Positions 7,717 through 16,937 of a stretch of DNA of 57,953 nucleotides are shown here, one piece after another; the first letter of the stretch is position 1, and each line of letters begins with the position of its first letter. The notes beneath the pieces are model-generated. The model was not told the DNA's origin, ran no database searches, and was given only the letters and a program-made list of their open reading frames with translations. Position numbers and translations under genes: made by a program. This stretch comes from Paracoccus ravus (GTDB taxonomy: Bacteria; Pseudomonadota; Alphaproteobacteria; Rhodobacterales; Rhodobacteraceae): contig NZ_SDEB01000024.1 of NCBI RefSeq assembly GCF_004522175.1, positions 1 to 57,953 of the forward strand, given 5' to 3'.

Positions 7717-8535
7717 ATGCATAGGCTTTTCACGACGACCGCTCTGGTTCTGGTCTTGGGAACGTCCGGCCTGCAGGCCCAGACCGCCGATCCGGCGACA
7801 CCCGCCGAGCCTGCCATGCCCGCGGCCACATCGACCGATGCGATGCCCGCCGAAATCACCCCGCCCGATGGCTTCATGGCCGAGAATGTGGCCCTCAGCC
7901 CCGAGAATCTCGACGGCGCGACAGTCTATGATGCGACCGGCGAAAGGATTGGCGAGGTACATGGGCTGGTGTTTGCCGATGGCTCGACTTCGACCGACCG
8001 GATGGATCAGACCGCAGCACCCGGCATGGCCCAGCCCGGTCCCGAGGCGCCGCCGATGTCCACCCGCGGCACGACCGAGGTTGGCGGGGTGACCGGCGCG
8101 GCGGTGCCCGAACCGAACGCGGGCGCGGCCGGGCAGGGCGAGGCGGCCCAGCTTGAAACCGATTCGACCAATACGGCGAGCGGCACCGCAACCGCCGATG
8201 GTGATGCGATCAAGAATGTCGGCCATGACACGGTAAGCCCAACCGATGCCACCTCGCCACCCACGCAGGAAACTGGCAGCGCGGTGCCGCAGGCAAGCCC
8301 GACGGCCCAAGCGACACCCGAGATGCAGTCCCCCCCAAGTGCTGCGGGAACAGATGACATCGCGCAGGCGGTGATCGACGTCGGGGGGTTTCTCGGGATG
8401 GGTGAGCATCGCGTCGCCGTCCCGGTCGAGGAACTGGTCGCCTATCGCAAGGACACGGAATTGCGCATCTATTTGCCCTGGACGCGCGAGCAGTTGATGG
8501 CGCTGCCGAAATTCGACATGGACGGCCCCGCCTGA
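7717..8535 (+). CDS. Exported PRC-barrel-like protein with a long low-complexity insert
   Basis: A 272-residue protein. Residues 1-22 are a signal peptide ending LQAQ. About residues 60-90 (LDGATVYDATGERIGEV..) match the first strands of a PRC-barrel, and about 225-272 (GGFLGMGEHRVAVPVEEL) match the closing strands. The two halves are separated by about 130 residues rich in Ala, Pro, Thr and Gly. PRC-barrel proteins of this type are often stress-induced in rhizobia and relatives. AAGGAGG is well placed before ATG 7717. The EcfG-like promoter upstream and terminator downstream make a single-gene unit. Function beyond envelope association is unknown. Confidence 0.75.
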   Translation: MHRLFTTTALVLVLGTSGLQAQTADPATPAEPAMPAATSTDAMPAEITPPDGFMAENVALSPENLDGATVYDATGERIGEVHGLVFADGSTSTDRMDQTAAPGMAQPGPEAPPMSTRGTTEVGGVTGAAVPEPNAGAAGQGEAAQLETDSTNTASGTATADGDAIKNVGHDTVSPTDATSPPTQETGSAVPQASPTAQATPEMQSPPSAAGTDDIAQAVIDVGGFLGMGEHRVAVPVEELVAYRKDTELRIYLPWTREQLMALPKFDMDGPA

Positions 8536-8544
8536 CACAGGCGT

Positions 8545-8579
8545 CCCGCGGGAGAGGTCATCGTGATCTTTCCCGCGGG
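8545..8579 (+). terminator. Terminator after the PRC-barrel gene
   Basis: CCCGCGGGA (8545-8553) pairs with TCCCGCGGG (8571-8579) across a 17-nt loop. The arm is itself nearly palindromic. It starts 10 nt after the stop codon. Confidence 0.6.
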
Positions 8580-8977
8580 CGTTGCGGAGGATTTCGGCCA
8601 TAGGACGAAAGCGGCTGGCGACGGCGAATTGCAGACCGCGTCTCGAAAGGCCGGAAAAGCCTTGAACTCTTTTCGCAGGCAAGGAAAGGGATCGTCTTGC
8701 TGCTGGATGAATGGCGACCTGTCCCGAGAAGCTGACTTCAGCTTTTGTGCCAATTAAAGGCCAGCGGGAGCCGGTCCAGACCGGTCGGTCGCGCGGCAGA
8801 GCCGTTCCCGAAGCCGACTTTGATGCTCTGCGTAGCATTTTTTCACCAGCACGGTTCGAGAGCACAGTCTTGACGCAATCGTGGCCCGGAACGCAGGCGC
8901 GTGGCGCGGGCGTCGAGAAAATTATTGACTGGTTGGTAAAAATATTGGGTCCTGTTTCTTAGAAACGGGAGGCCGCG
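8580..8977. other. Intergenic stretch, no gene recognised
   Basis: About 400 bp with short open frames on both strands but no recognisable protein. A GGAAC at 8902 has no well-spaced CGTT. The last 60 bp are locally AT-rich (AAATTATTGACTGGTTGG), a plausible site for the promoter of the flavoprotein gene at 8978. Confidence 0.4.
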
Positions 8978-10075
8978 ATGCCATATGACCTTGCTACGAA
9001 CTTCACTGGTCTTGAATTTGTGAACCCTTTCGTCCTGGCCTCCGCGCCACCGACGGAAAGCAAGCAAAAGATCCTGAGGGCCTTCGAGGCGGGTTGGGGC
9101 GGGGTCGTCACCAAGACCATCGGCATGCATCCGGTAGAGAATGTCGCCGGTCCCAAGACCATCTTTCAGCGTGCCAGCGAAGCGAAGCCCTATGTCTCGC
9201 GCAACAAGCGGCCCGACACGGTGTCGCATTCCTCTTGGAACTGGGAGCTGATCTCGGACCAGCCGCTTGATCAGTGGCTTCCCGATCTGGAGGAGATCAA
9301 GACCACCTACCCGGACCGCATGCTGATTGCCTCGATCATGGCGGGTGCCGGCAACGCGGAAGAAATGGAACATTGGCGCAAGCTCGCACGGGCTTGTGTG
9401 GGCGCCGGCTGCGATGCGATAGAGTTGAACATGTCCTGCCCCCATATGGACCGCAAGGACATGGGGGCGCATATCGCGAATGACGAAGACATCATCCGGT
9501 CGATCCTCAAGGCCGTGACCGGGGCGGTCGATGTTCCTATCTGGGTCAAGCTCACGCCCTCATCTGCCTCGCTCGTCGAGGGGGCCAGGGCGGCCTATGC
9601 TGCGGGGGCGGCCTCGATCTCGCTCTGCAACACCTTCCCCTCTCTGCCGCTCATGGATCCGGAGACCTTGAAATTCGAGGTCGAGGTGGACGGGCTGGTC
9701 GCCTCGGGCGGCCTGGGTGGTCTGGCGATCCTGCATCAGGCCATACAGCGCGTCTCGGAGGTCTCCCGCGCGTTCCCCGACAAATCGATTTCCGGTATCG
9801 GAGGCATCAGGGGATTCCGCGAGGCCTTCAATTTCATCGCTCATGGTGCCGGGAACCTGCAAGTCTGCACGGCCGCGATGGAGGAAAAGGGCAGCGGGGG
9901 GATCGGCGTCAACCTCATCAAGGAGCTGACGAGCGATCTTGGCGACTACCTGCAGCGCAAGGGCTATTCTTCGATCGAAGAGTTTCGAGGGGTCGCCCGC
10001 GAAAGGGTGGTCCAACATTCCCAAGTGCGCAGGAAGAGCGAAGCCTATAACGGTGGCTACGCGCAAACCGCGTAG
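8978..10075 (+). CDS. PreA-like dihydropyrimidine/dihydroorotate dehydrogenase flavoprotein lacking the ferredoxin domain
   Basis: A 365-residue TIM-barrel FMN protein. Family signatures: NPFVLASAPPT near the N-terminus, ELNMSCPHM (substrate loop with the conserved Cys), a phosphate-binding SISGIGGIRG and NLQVCTAAM at the FMN end. It resembles PreA, the catalytic subunit of NAD-dependent dihydropyrimidine dehydrogenase, but stops before the C-terminal 2x[4Fe-4S] domain usual for PreA. No PreT partner is nearby. It may use another electron carrier or act on a different dihydro-substrate. GGGAGG precedes ATG 8978. It is not obviously in an operon. Confidence 0.8.
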   Translation: MPYDLATNFTGLEFVNPFVLASAPPTESKQKILRAFEAGWGGVVTKTIGMHPVENVAGPKTIFQRASEAKPYVSRNKRPDTVSHSSWNWELISDQPLDQWLPDLEEIKTTYPDRMLIASIMAGAGNAEEMEHWRKLARACVGAGCDAIELNMSCPHMDRKDMGAHIANDEDIIRSILKAVTGAVDVPIWVKLTPSSASLVEGARAAYAAGAASISLCNTFPSLPLMDPETLKFEVEVDGLVASGGLGGLAILHQAIQRVSEVSRAFPDKSISGIGGIRGFREAFNFIAHGAGNLQVCTAAMEEKGSGGIGVNLIKELTSDLGDYLQRKGYSSIEEFRGVARERVVQHSQVRRKSEAYNGGYAQTA

Positions 10076-10489
10076 AGTGGCGGGCCTCGTTTCCCACCTA
10101 GGGACAGTATTCACGTCACGAACCTGGTTCATCAGCAGAAACGATGAAAGCTGGACAGGGATGATATGCTGCGCACCGCGCGCAACTCACTTATCCGAGG
10201 CGGGCTCTGGGGGGATTGCCCCCATTCCTGCCACTCGGTCTTAAACCTTGCTGCGGGGCGCCATCCCCCGCAGCAGTCATTCGAACATCACGCAACCTTT
10301 CGCGCCGGCGCGTGTCTTCGTCCGAAGCGTAAGCATGGTGCTTGCGTCCCCAAAAAGGCAGCATTCACGATGTGCTTTGCACCGCAATCCACCTGACCGG
10401 GCATCAGCCTACGGACTGAGGCTAAACCGCAGCGACAATCACGCCTTTTCCCAGCCCTGACACGAACCGATCAGATCCGTACACCAACA
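10076..10489. other. Intergenic stretch between convergent genes
   Basis: About 410 bp between two convergent genes. It holds GC-rich hairpins, the best being CTGCGGGG (10251-10258) with CCCCGCAG (10266-10273), likely bidirectional termination. No coding sequence is recognised. Confidence 0.45.
10251..10273. terminator. Hairpin between convergent genes
   Basis: A perfect 8-bp GC stem with a 7-nt loop, lying between the flavoprotein (plus strand) and the MDR oxidoreductase (minus strand). Confidence 0.45.
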
Positions 10490-11602
10490 TCACGACCACG
10501 GAGTAACGAGGTATTTCTCGCCTGTCCTCATGGCCTTGTAATCGATCACGGCCTCCTTGGTCAGCATCTCGTCAAGATTGACGCGCTTTTTGTAATGGCT
10601 GGCGAAGGTGGTGGTAAGGCTCTCGCGCACGCGCTTGCGCATGCGGCTGACGATTTCCGCTCCGGCGGTTTGCAGAAAGGGAAACAGCAGCCAACCCGAA
10701 AGCGTCCAGCCAAAGCCGTAGCTTGGGGTCAAAATGGTCGGGGCCATGTTCAATCGCCCGTAGATGAACATGCGCTTCGGCTGGTTCGAGCCATAGCGCG
10801 AATATTCCGTCATTCTGCTGACCGCGACCTGCTCCATGGCCCTGAAGGCATTGTCGACGCCTTGGCCGCCGCTGACCGGGTCGAAGCCATAAAATGCACC
10901 GGTGTCGTCGATCGCGGCACTCAATTGGCCCATGAAGTCGTCATTCGAAGAGTTGACGACATGGGTGGAGCCAAGGCTTTTCAGCAGATCAACTTGGCCG
11001 TCCTTTCGGACGATATTGACCAGACCGATGCCATCTTCCTTGCAGATGCGTGTCAGCATCTGGCCCAGGTTGGAGGCCCCGACCGTGTGCAGGAACGCGT
11101 CTTGCCTGTCCAGCTTGGCATTCTCGACGAACCCCAGAGCGGTCATCGGATTGATGAAGGCGCTCGCGCCATCCTCGGCCGAATGATCGCCCAAGGGCAG
11201 GCACATCGCGGCGTCGGCAATGCAATATTCGCTATAGGCATTGCCCGGAACACAAGAGACGCGCTGGCCCAGCAGCGATCTGGCCGTGTCACTGTCGCCA
11301 ACTGCGACAACCGTACCGGCACCTTCGTTTCCTGCAGGCAGCTTGAGACCATGGCGCGCTTTCGAGCCCGCGTTGAAAGGCTCGGGGACAGTCGCGACGA
11401 ATTTGCCGGGCGAGTAGCTTGCCGTCTCCAGATCGGCGCCACCGACCAGAATGGCGAGGTCAGACGGGTTTATCGGTGCGGCTTCCATTTTCACCAGAAC
11501 CTGGTTGCCGGTCGGATCGGGGACGGACACTTGCTCAACCGCCACCGTGAGCGTTCCATCCGGGTCCAGTGTCGTGAACAGTTGCTTGCCCATGATCGTC
11601 AT
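10490..11602 (-). CDS. MDR-family (zinc-independent) alcohol dehydrogenase / quinone reductase-like protein
   Basis: A 370-residue medium-chain dehydrogenase/reductase. The N-terminal GroES-like fold contains APINPSDLAIL and PAGNEGAGTVVAVG. The cofactor fold contains LHTVGASNLGQML, in place of the usual GGVG loop. The zinc-binding Cys/His set of classical ADHs is missing, so it is probably an NAD(P)H quinone or enoyl reductase. The frame extends 37 codons upstream, but the start at 11602 has GGAG at correct distance and the family begins there. Substrate unknown. It is monocistronic. Confidence 0.78.
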   Translation of the reverse strand: MTIMGKQLFTTLDPDGTLTVAVEQVSVPDPTGNQVLVKMEAAPINPSDLAILVGGADLETASYSPGKFVATVPEPFNAGSKARHGLKLPAGNEGAGTVVAVGDSDTARSLLGQRVSCVPGNAYSEYCIADAAMCLPLGDHSAEDGASAFINPMTALGFVENAKLDRQDAFLHTVGASNLGQMLTRICKEDGIGLVNIVRKDGQVDLLKSLGSTHVVNSSNDDFMGQLSAAIDDTGAFYGFDPVSGGQGVDNAFRAMEQVAVSRMTEYSRYGSNQPKRMFIYGRLNMAPTILTPSYGFGWTLSGWLLFPFLQTAGAEIVSRMRKRVRESLTTTFASHYKKRVNLDEMLTKEAVIDYKAMRTGEKYLVTPWS

Positions 11603-11944
11603 TGCGCAATCTCCAAGTTTTGGTTGTGCGACGAATACTACTGTTGTCTCGGCAGAATGAAACGCCAAGCCGGTCGATGATTCACTCATCCGCGACGCGC
11701 TCCCCATTGGCAAGCGCTGGCAGGCGGATCGGCCGCTTCTTTCGGGGCTCAGCTTCCCACTGGGCGGGTGCCGCTTTTTCTTGCCCCGGCCGGTGATCCA
11801 GTAATAGTCGTCCTCGTCGCGGCGGCAGCCGGCTTTGCCGGGCCTGCAACAGCAAATCGACCCCCGTCCGGATCACGGGGCAAGGTCAGGCCGGTGAAAA
11901 AGGGGCCATAGGAACCAATCCGCCGGTCGTACCGCGCGACCATG
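11603..11944. other. Gap between MDR gene and kdpE remnant
   Basis: About 340 bp. A minus-strand frame from ATG 11942 (4 nt after the kdpE stop) would encode 64 residues beginning MVARYDRRIGSYGPF; it has no family match I recognise and is left uncalled. The rest shows no clear feature. Confidence 0.3.
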
Positions 11945-12590
11945 TCATTTCGTGGCCAGACGATAGCCGATGCCGGGTTCAATGAAGATCCAGCTCGGAT
12001 CGGCAGCATCGTCGCCCAGCTTGGCGCGCAATTGGCGGATGTAGACGCGCAGATATTGGCTGTCTCCGACATGGGCGGGTCCCCAGATCGTTCTCAGGAT
12101 CATGTCCTGCGTCACCAGCCGGCCGGCATGGCTGGCCAAAAGCCAAAGAAGGTCGAAGTCTTTCCGGATCAGCTTTAGGTCCCGACCATCGAGTCGGGCC
12201 GCATGCTCGACGGCATCGATGCTCAAGGGCCCCAGCGTCCGGCTCGCATCGCCGCCCTCGCTTGCCCGGTCGCGCAGCAAGCCGCGCAGCCGGGCCAGCA
12301 ATTCTCCTGTCGAGAAGGGCTTCGTGACATAGTCCTGCGCGCCCGCGTCAAGCGCTGCGATCTTGCCCGCCTCGTCACTGCGCACCGACAAGACGAGGAC
12401 CGGCATGGCGGACCATTCCCGCACCCGGTCCAGCACCGTCTTCCCGTCGGCATCGGGCAGTCCGAGATCCAGTATGATCGCCGCGCGCGGTCGCGGCCTC
12501 GGAGACCACATATCCCGCGGTTTCCAGGGCGACCCGCAGGAAACGCCGGATCGGGATCTCGTCCTCGACAAGAAGAATACGCACACTCAT
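11945..12590 (-). pseudogene. kdpE: kdpE response regulator, frameshifted
   Basis: The OmpR-type regulator of the Kdp potassium pump. The N-terminus MSVRILLVEDEIPIRRFL starts at 12590 in one frame. After EAATA (about 12490) the homology resumes in another frame at AAIILDLGLPDADG. About a dozen residues normally between these blocks are missing, so a deletion that is not a multiple of three has removed helix 2 of the receiver and shifted the frame. The phospho-acceptor Asp, KPF lysine and DNA-binding domain (SQYLRVYIRQLRAKL) are preserved downstream. The protein cannot be made intact. It overlaps kdpD by 4 nt, as in functional operons. Confidence 0.85.
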
Positions 12591-14110
12591 TGGGTCGGCG
12601 CCGGACTGGCCAAGGGCAGGTCGATCACGATCCGCGTGCCCCGACCGTCGGAATGGACCGCCTCGGCATGGATCGTGCCGCCATGGGCTTCGACGATTCC
12701 CTTGCAGATCGCAAGCCCCAGACCGGTCCCGGCCTGACCGCCATCGCACTGCTCGGCGCGCCAGAACATGTCGAAGACAGGGTCGATTCCGGATACCGGC
12801 AGACCCGGCCCCTCATCCTCGATCCAGAGCTTCGCACGGGTGCCGCATGTGGTGGCGCCGATCCTGATCGGCGTCGGGGGCCCGGCATATGTGTGGGCAT
12901 TGTCGAGGATATTGACGAGAACCTGCCCGATCAGGATGGGATCAACCAGCACGGCGGCCATTTCGGCGGGAATGCTTACCTCGATCCTGTGCCCGCGCAG
13001 GGGACCGCGCAGGCGGTGGCGCGCCGCGCCGGCCAATTCGCGCAGATCGGTCGGCACGGATTTCGGCCGCAAGGCACCGGGACCAAGCCGCGTCATGTCG
13101 AGCAGGTTCTGGATATAGCGGTCCAGCCGCTCGCCCTCTTCGCGGATGGTCTCGACGAGGATCTGCGGTCCCTCGCTGTGCGTCCCCACCTGTTCAAGCC
13201 CCTCGGCCGCACCAAGGATCGAGACGAGCGGGGTGCGCAGGTCATGGCTGACCGAGGAAAGCAGCGCGCCGCGCAGGCGCTCGGTCTCAGTTTGCACCCG
13301 GACCTGCGCCAGATCCTCGGAGAGGCGGATCCGCTCAAGCGCGAGGGCCGCCTGATCGACCAGCGTGCCCAGCAGACGGTGGTCGGCCGGACTGGGCTCG
13401 CGCCCATCCGCATAGGCAATCCCCATCACGCCGAGCAGGCGGTTCGGCACGCCCAAAGGCAGGAAGAGCCAGCGCGACGAGGGCAGCGTGCCGGAGCCCC
13501 GGCCCGCCGGTTCGCCCCTTGTCGAAGGCATAGCGCGCCGCCGTCACCTCGCGCGGTTCCAGCCGGTCCTCGGGCGGGAAGGCCCGACGATTTGAAGTTC
13601 TCCCACCGCATGGGGGGTCAAGAGGATGCTCTCGCATTCCAGCACCGTCGCGACATGGCTGACCGCAGCCCAGACCGCATCATCGAACGAGGCCGCCGAT
13701 GCTGCCTTGCGCGAAAAGTCGTAAAGCTTGCGCGTGCGGTCGGCGATGGCCTTCTGCGCCATCATCCGGCTGCGCAGCCGGGCAGTGAGATTGCCGGTGA
13801 TGATCGAGGCGATCAGGAACAGGATCAGCGTCAGGAACTGTCCCTGATTCCAGATCTGGAAGGTGAAGCGCGGCGTTGTGAAGAAAAAATTGTAGCACAG
13901 GAAGCCGAGCGACCCGGCCCAGACCGAGGGCCAGAGCCCGAAGCGGGCCGCGATGGCGACGACCATGGTCATGTAGATCAGCGACAGGCTGCGCACCGGG
14001 ATGAAGCGATCCGCCGCAAGGCAAAGCAATGTCGTGCCCGCCGTCGCGGCCAGCACGATGCCCAGGGCGGGGATGTCAAAGGGCCTCGGGCTAGTGCGGG
14101 CCGACAGCCC
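12587..14110 (-). pseudogene. kdpD: kdpD sensor kinase, N-terminus deleted and multiply frameshifted
   Basis: Only the membrane and kinase parts remain. TM and GAF-like segments (PRPFDIPALGIV, FDDAVWAAVSHVATVL) are in one frame. The segment YAFDKG is in a second frame (about 13525-13600). From PAGRGSGTLPSSRW to the C-terminus a third frame holds the H-box SSVSHDLRTPL, N-box and G-box (GTGLGLAICKGIVE). The large N-terminal KdpD/USP domains, about 370 residues, are absent. Two frameshifts plus a deletion rule out function. The 5' break joins directly to the start of kdpC. Confidence 0.87.
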
Positions 14111-14218
14111 GGGGGCCATGGCGGCGGCGAACCGGGTCATGGCGACGGGGTAAAGGATGCCCGTCAGCGCGGTCATCGCGATCAGCATCGTCAGGGCGGG
14201 GCGGATTTGCGAGATCAT
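14111..14218 (-). pseudogene. kdpC: kdpC N-terminal stub fused to kdpD
   Basis: ATG 14218 with AGGAG upstream begins MISQIRPALTMLIAMTALTG, the single membrane segment of KdpC. After about 36 codons the frame passes without a stop into the KdpD membrane domain at 14110. About 150 residues of KdpC, the intergenic region and the KdpD N-terminus are gone. The start lies directly after the kdpB stop, as in intact kdpFABC operons. Confidence 0.85.
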
Positions 14219-14230
14219 GATTGGCACTCC

Positions 14231-14481
14231 TTATGCCAGAGCAAGCGCGGTCACGCTCAGATCGATCAGCTTGATGCCGATGAAGGGTGCGATCAGGCCG
14301 CCAAGGCCGTAGAGGGTGAGGTTGCGACGCAGAAGCGCGGCCGCGCTGGCAGGGGCGTAGCGCTCGCCGCGCAGCGCCAGCGGGATCAGGGCGACGATGA
14401 TCAGCGCGTTGAAGATCACCGCAGACAGGATCGCACTTTGTCGTGAGAGGGCGCCGGACGCGTGGAAGTGTCAATGGACAT
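14231..14481 (-). pseudogene. kdpB: kdpB with a huge internal deletion
   Basis: The normal ATPase has close to 700 residues. Here 14 N-terminal codons ([14 protein letters not shown], start 14481) are joined out of frame to the last 70 or so codons, beginning [18 protein letters not shown] and ending [12 protein letters not shown]. The phosphorylation Asp (DKTGT), ATP-binding loop and first membrane helices are all deleted. The segment ends within 15 nt of kdpC, preserving the operon order F-A-B-C-D-E. Confidence 0.87.
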
Positions 14482-14536
14482 GTCTCTTGTCCCTTGATGA
14501 ATGAGGGGGGCGGTCCCGCTGCGCGGGGCCGCGGGA

Positions 14537-16209
14537 TCAGTTGGCAAGAACCGCCGTTTGCTCGGCGATGGGGCCAAGGGCGAGGACCGGGACGAAGGTC
14601 AGCGCGCCAAGGATCACCACGGTGAGGATCAGCAGTGTCACGAACAGCGGCCGATGGGTCGGGAAGGTGCCCGCCGTGGCCGGGCTTGGCTGCTTGGCGA
14701 CCAACGCGCCCGCGATGGCCAGCATCGGCACGATGATCGCATAGCGGCCAAGGATCATCGGCAGGCCGATGGCGGTCGTCTGCCATTGCCCCGCAGCACC
14801 CCAGCCCGCATAGGCCGAACCGGTGTTCCCGACCGCCGAGGAATAAGCATAGAGGGTCTCGGTCAGGCCATGCGGCCCCGCCTCCTGCATCGCGGCGGCC
14901 TACGGCACGGTGACCGAGATCGCCGCCCCGACAAGGATGCCCAGCGGCATCGACAGAAGGCAAGCATGGCCAGCGTCACCTCGCGCCCCTCGATCCTGCG
15001 GCCCAGATATTCCGGGCTGCGTCCGACCATGAGCCCGGCAAGGAAGACTGCCAGAACGACGTAAAGCAGCATGCCGTAAAGCCCCGCGCCGACGCCGCCA
15101 AAGATCACCTCGCCGATGGCCATGTTGACCCGCGCAACCATGCCGGAAAGCGGCATGAAGCTGTCATGCATCGCGTTGACCGAGCCGTTCGAGGCCGCCG
15201 TCGTCGCCGCCGCCCAGAGCGAGGACAGCGCCGCGCCGAAACGGACCTCCTTGCCTTCCATGTTGCTGCCCGCCGCGATGGCTGCGTTTCCCGAAGTCTC
15301 GCCCGCCCAGATCACGCAAAGGCCAAGAACGAACATCGCGCCCATGGCGGCATAGATCGCCCAGCCCTGCCGGACGTCCCGCGCCATGCGCCCGAACAGG
15401 AAGCAGAAAGCGACCGGGATCAGCAGGATCGACAGCGACTGCGGGATGTTCGACAGGATCGTCGGGTTTTCCAGCGGATGGGCCGAGTTTACCCCGAAGA
15501 AGCCTCCGCCATTGGTGCCAAGCTGCTTGATCGCGATCTGGCTTGCGGCGGGACCGCGCGGGATGACCTGCTGGGCGCCTTCCAGCGTGGTGACATGCGC
15601 CCCGCCCAGCAGCGTCTGCGGCACGCCCTGCAGGATCAGGACCAGCGCCAGAATGATCGACAATGGCAGCAGCACATAAAGCACCGCCCGCGTGATGTCG
15701 GCCCAGAAATTCCCCAGCATCCTGCCTTTGGGCGCGGTGAAGCCGCGGATCACCGCGACGCCCAACGCCATGCCCGTCGCGGCCGAGACGAAGTTCTGCA
15801 CCGTCAGTCCCGCCATCTGAGACAGGTAGGAAAGCTGCGCCTCGCCGGAATAGGCCTGCCAGTTGGTGTTGGTGACAAAGCTAATCGCGGTATTGAAAGC
15901 CAGATCGGCAGAAATCGCGCCGATGCCATAGGGGTTCAGCGGCAGGACATGCTGCACTCTCAGCACGAGATAGAGCAGCACGAAGCCCGAAAGGTTGAAA
16001 GCCAGCACGGCCAGCGCATAGCCACGCCAATCCTGCCCGGTCTCCGGGCGGATCCCGGCCAGGCGGTAGAGGCCGCGCTCGATCGGGCCGAGCGGGGTGG
16101 AAAGAAAGTTGCGCTCGCCCGCGAAGACTCGGGCGAGGTGGGCAGGCAGAAGCCATGCCGCGCCGGTCAGAACGGCGCAGTAAAGCACATAGGCAAGGAT
16201 ATCCTGCAT
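14537..16209 (-). pseudogene. kdpA: kdpA potassium-binding subunit, frameshift plus nonsense codon
   Basis: The start at 16209 encodes about 412 KdpA residues in one frame, including filter-like loops ([34 protein letters not shown]). After TLAMLA (about 14970) the frame shifts. The continuation [18 protein letters not shown] is interrupted by an in-frame TAG where most homologues have another residue, then resumes [20 protein letters not shown] to the natural end ALGPIAEQTAVLAN. This is the largest kdp gene still nearly full length, so it may have decayed after the deletions in kdpB and kdpCD. Confidence 0.87.
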
Positions 16210-16221
16210 CGTGGGCCTCGT

Positions 16222-16308
16222 TCAGAAACGGCCCGGCCGCGCAAGCGCGACCAACAGGAATACGACAATCCCCGCCGAGGTGGCGAGGCCGAGGATCAGG
16301 TCGAACAT
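16222..16308 (-). CDS. kdpF: KdpF small membrane subunit
   Basis: A 28-residue hydrophobic peptide, MFDLILGLATSAGIVVFLL..., a single membrane helix matching KdpF. KdpF stabilises the KdpABC complex. It looks intact, but every partner gene downstream is broken, so it is probably non-functional by context. Confidence 0.75.
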   Translation of the reverse strand: MFDLILGLATSAGIVVFLLVALARPGRF

Positions 16309-16399
16309 GGCCGGTTCCCAGCCTTTCGATGAGGCGCAGCGCAGCGGCAAAGTGGGCGAAGCCTCCGATGCCGAGGGCGAGATAAAGGATGTCTGACAT
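16309..16399 (-). CDS. Small membrane peptide upstream of kdpF (end uncertain)
   Basis: From ATG 16399, with AAGGAG at 7-8 nt, the frame reads MSDILYLALGIGGFAHFAAA and RLIERL, resembling the tiny membrane peptide often found before kdpF in Rhodobacterales. The expected stop after ERL is missing and the frame runs on into kdpF and kdpA territory in another phase. The end given here is arbitrary. A point mutation of the stop fits the decay of the locus. Confidence 0.45.
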
Positions 16400-16937
16400 C
16401 TACATTCTCCTTCAGACGGAATGCAGCAGAGGCCGGGTGCCACCCCGTAAAAGCGCCATGTGGATCTGCGACCGGGGGCGTAAAATACACGTAAATGCGC
16501 GCTGTGGCGCGGCCATGCGTCCGTTCATACATGCCTTGGCTGCGGCAGGTCTGAGCGTCGGCTTCGCGCTGATCCCTTTCAAAAACTCCGTGCTTGAGCG
16601 GACAGGGGCTTCTGACTCAGGTGATAGGGAAGGATCGGGATGCCTGGAAGGCAGGAAGTTTCCGCCAGACTGTTTGACGAGTTCGATCCCGAACGCACTT
16701 CTCGCCCGGCCACCTTTTCAGGGGTATCGACCGCTTCCGGGATCTGCATGACCTGTACGAGGCGCGCAGCCTTTAGAGCCATATCGCTCGGTCCGGCGGG
16801 CATGAAAGGGCCCCCAAACCAAAGCGGGGCTCGATTTCAGCCCGGCCTTCGGTGCGTTCGTTACGCGTAAATCAGTGACGCCTCGATTGCGGTCGTGTAA
16901 GATCGAGTTGGGAGAAAACAGAGAAATGGAGCGGACC
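16400..16937. other. Divergent intergenic region between the kdp remnant and an OMP gene
   Basis: About 540 bp with short open frames of no recognisable identity. It should contain the former kdp promoter (leftward) and the promoter of the barrel-protein gene (rightward), but no convincing site can be assigned by eye. Confidence 0.35.

Noticed and set aside
8902..8926. Possible EcfG promoter before the PreA-like gene (GGAAC, 18-bp spacer, CGTC)
   Set aside because: The spacer is too long and the -10 is poor, so it is weaker than the three sites called.
12203..14446. 747-codon plus-strand open frame across the kdp remnants
   Set aside because: It is antisense to kdpE and kdpD, whose homology is unmistakable although broken. 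The long frame is a by-product of GC bias.
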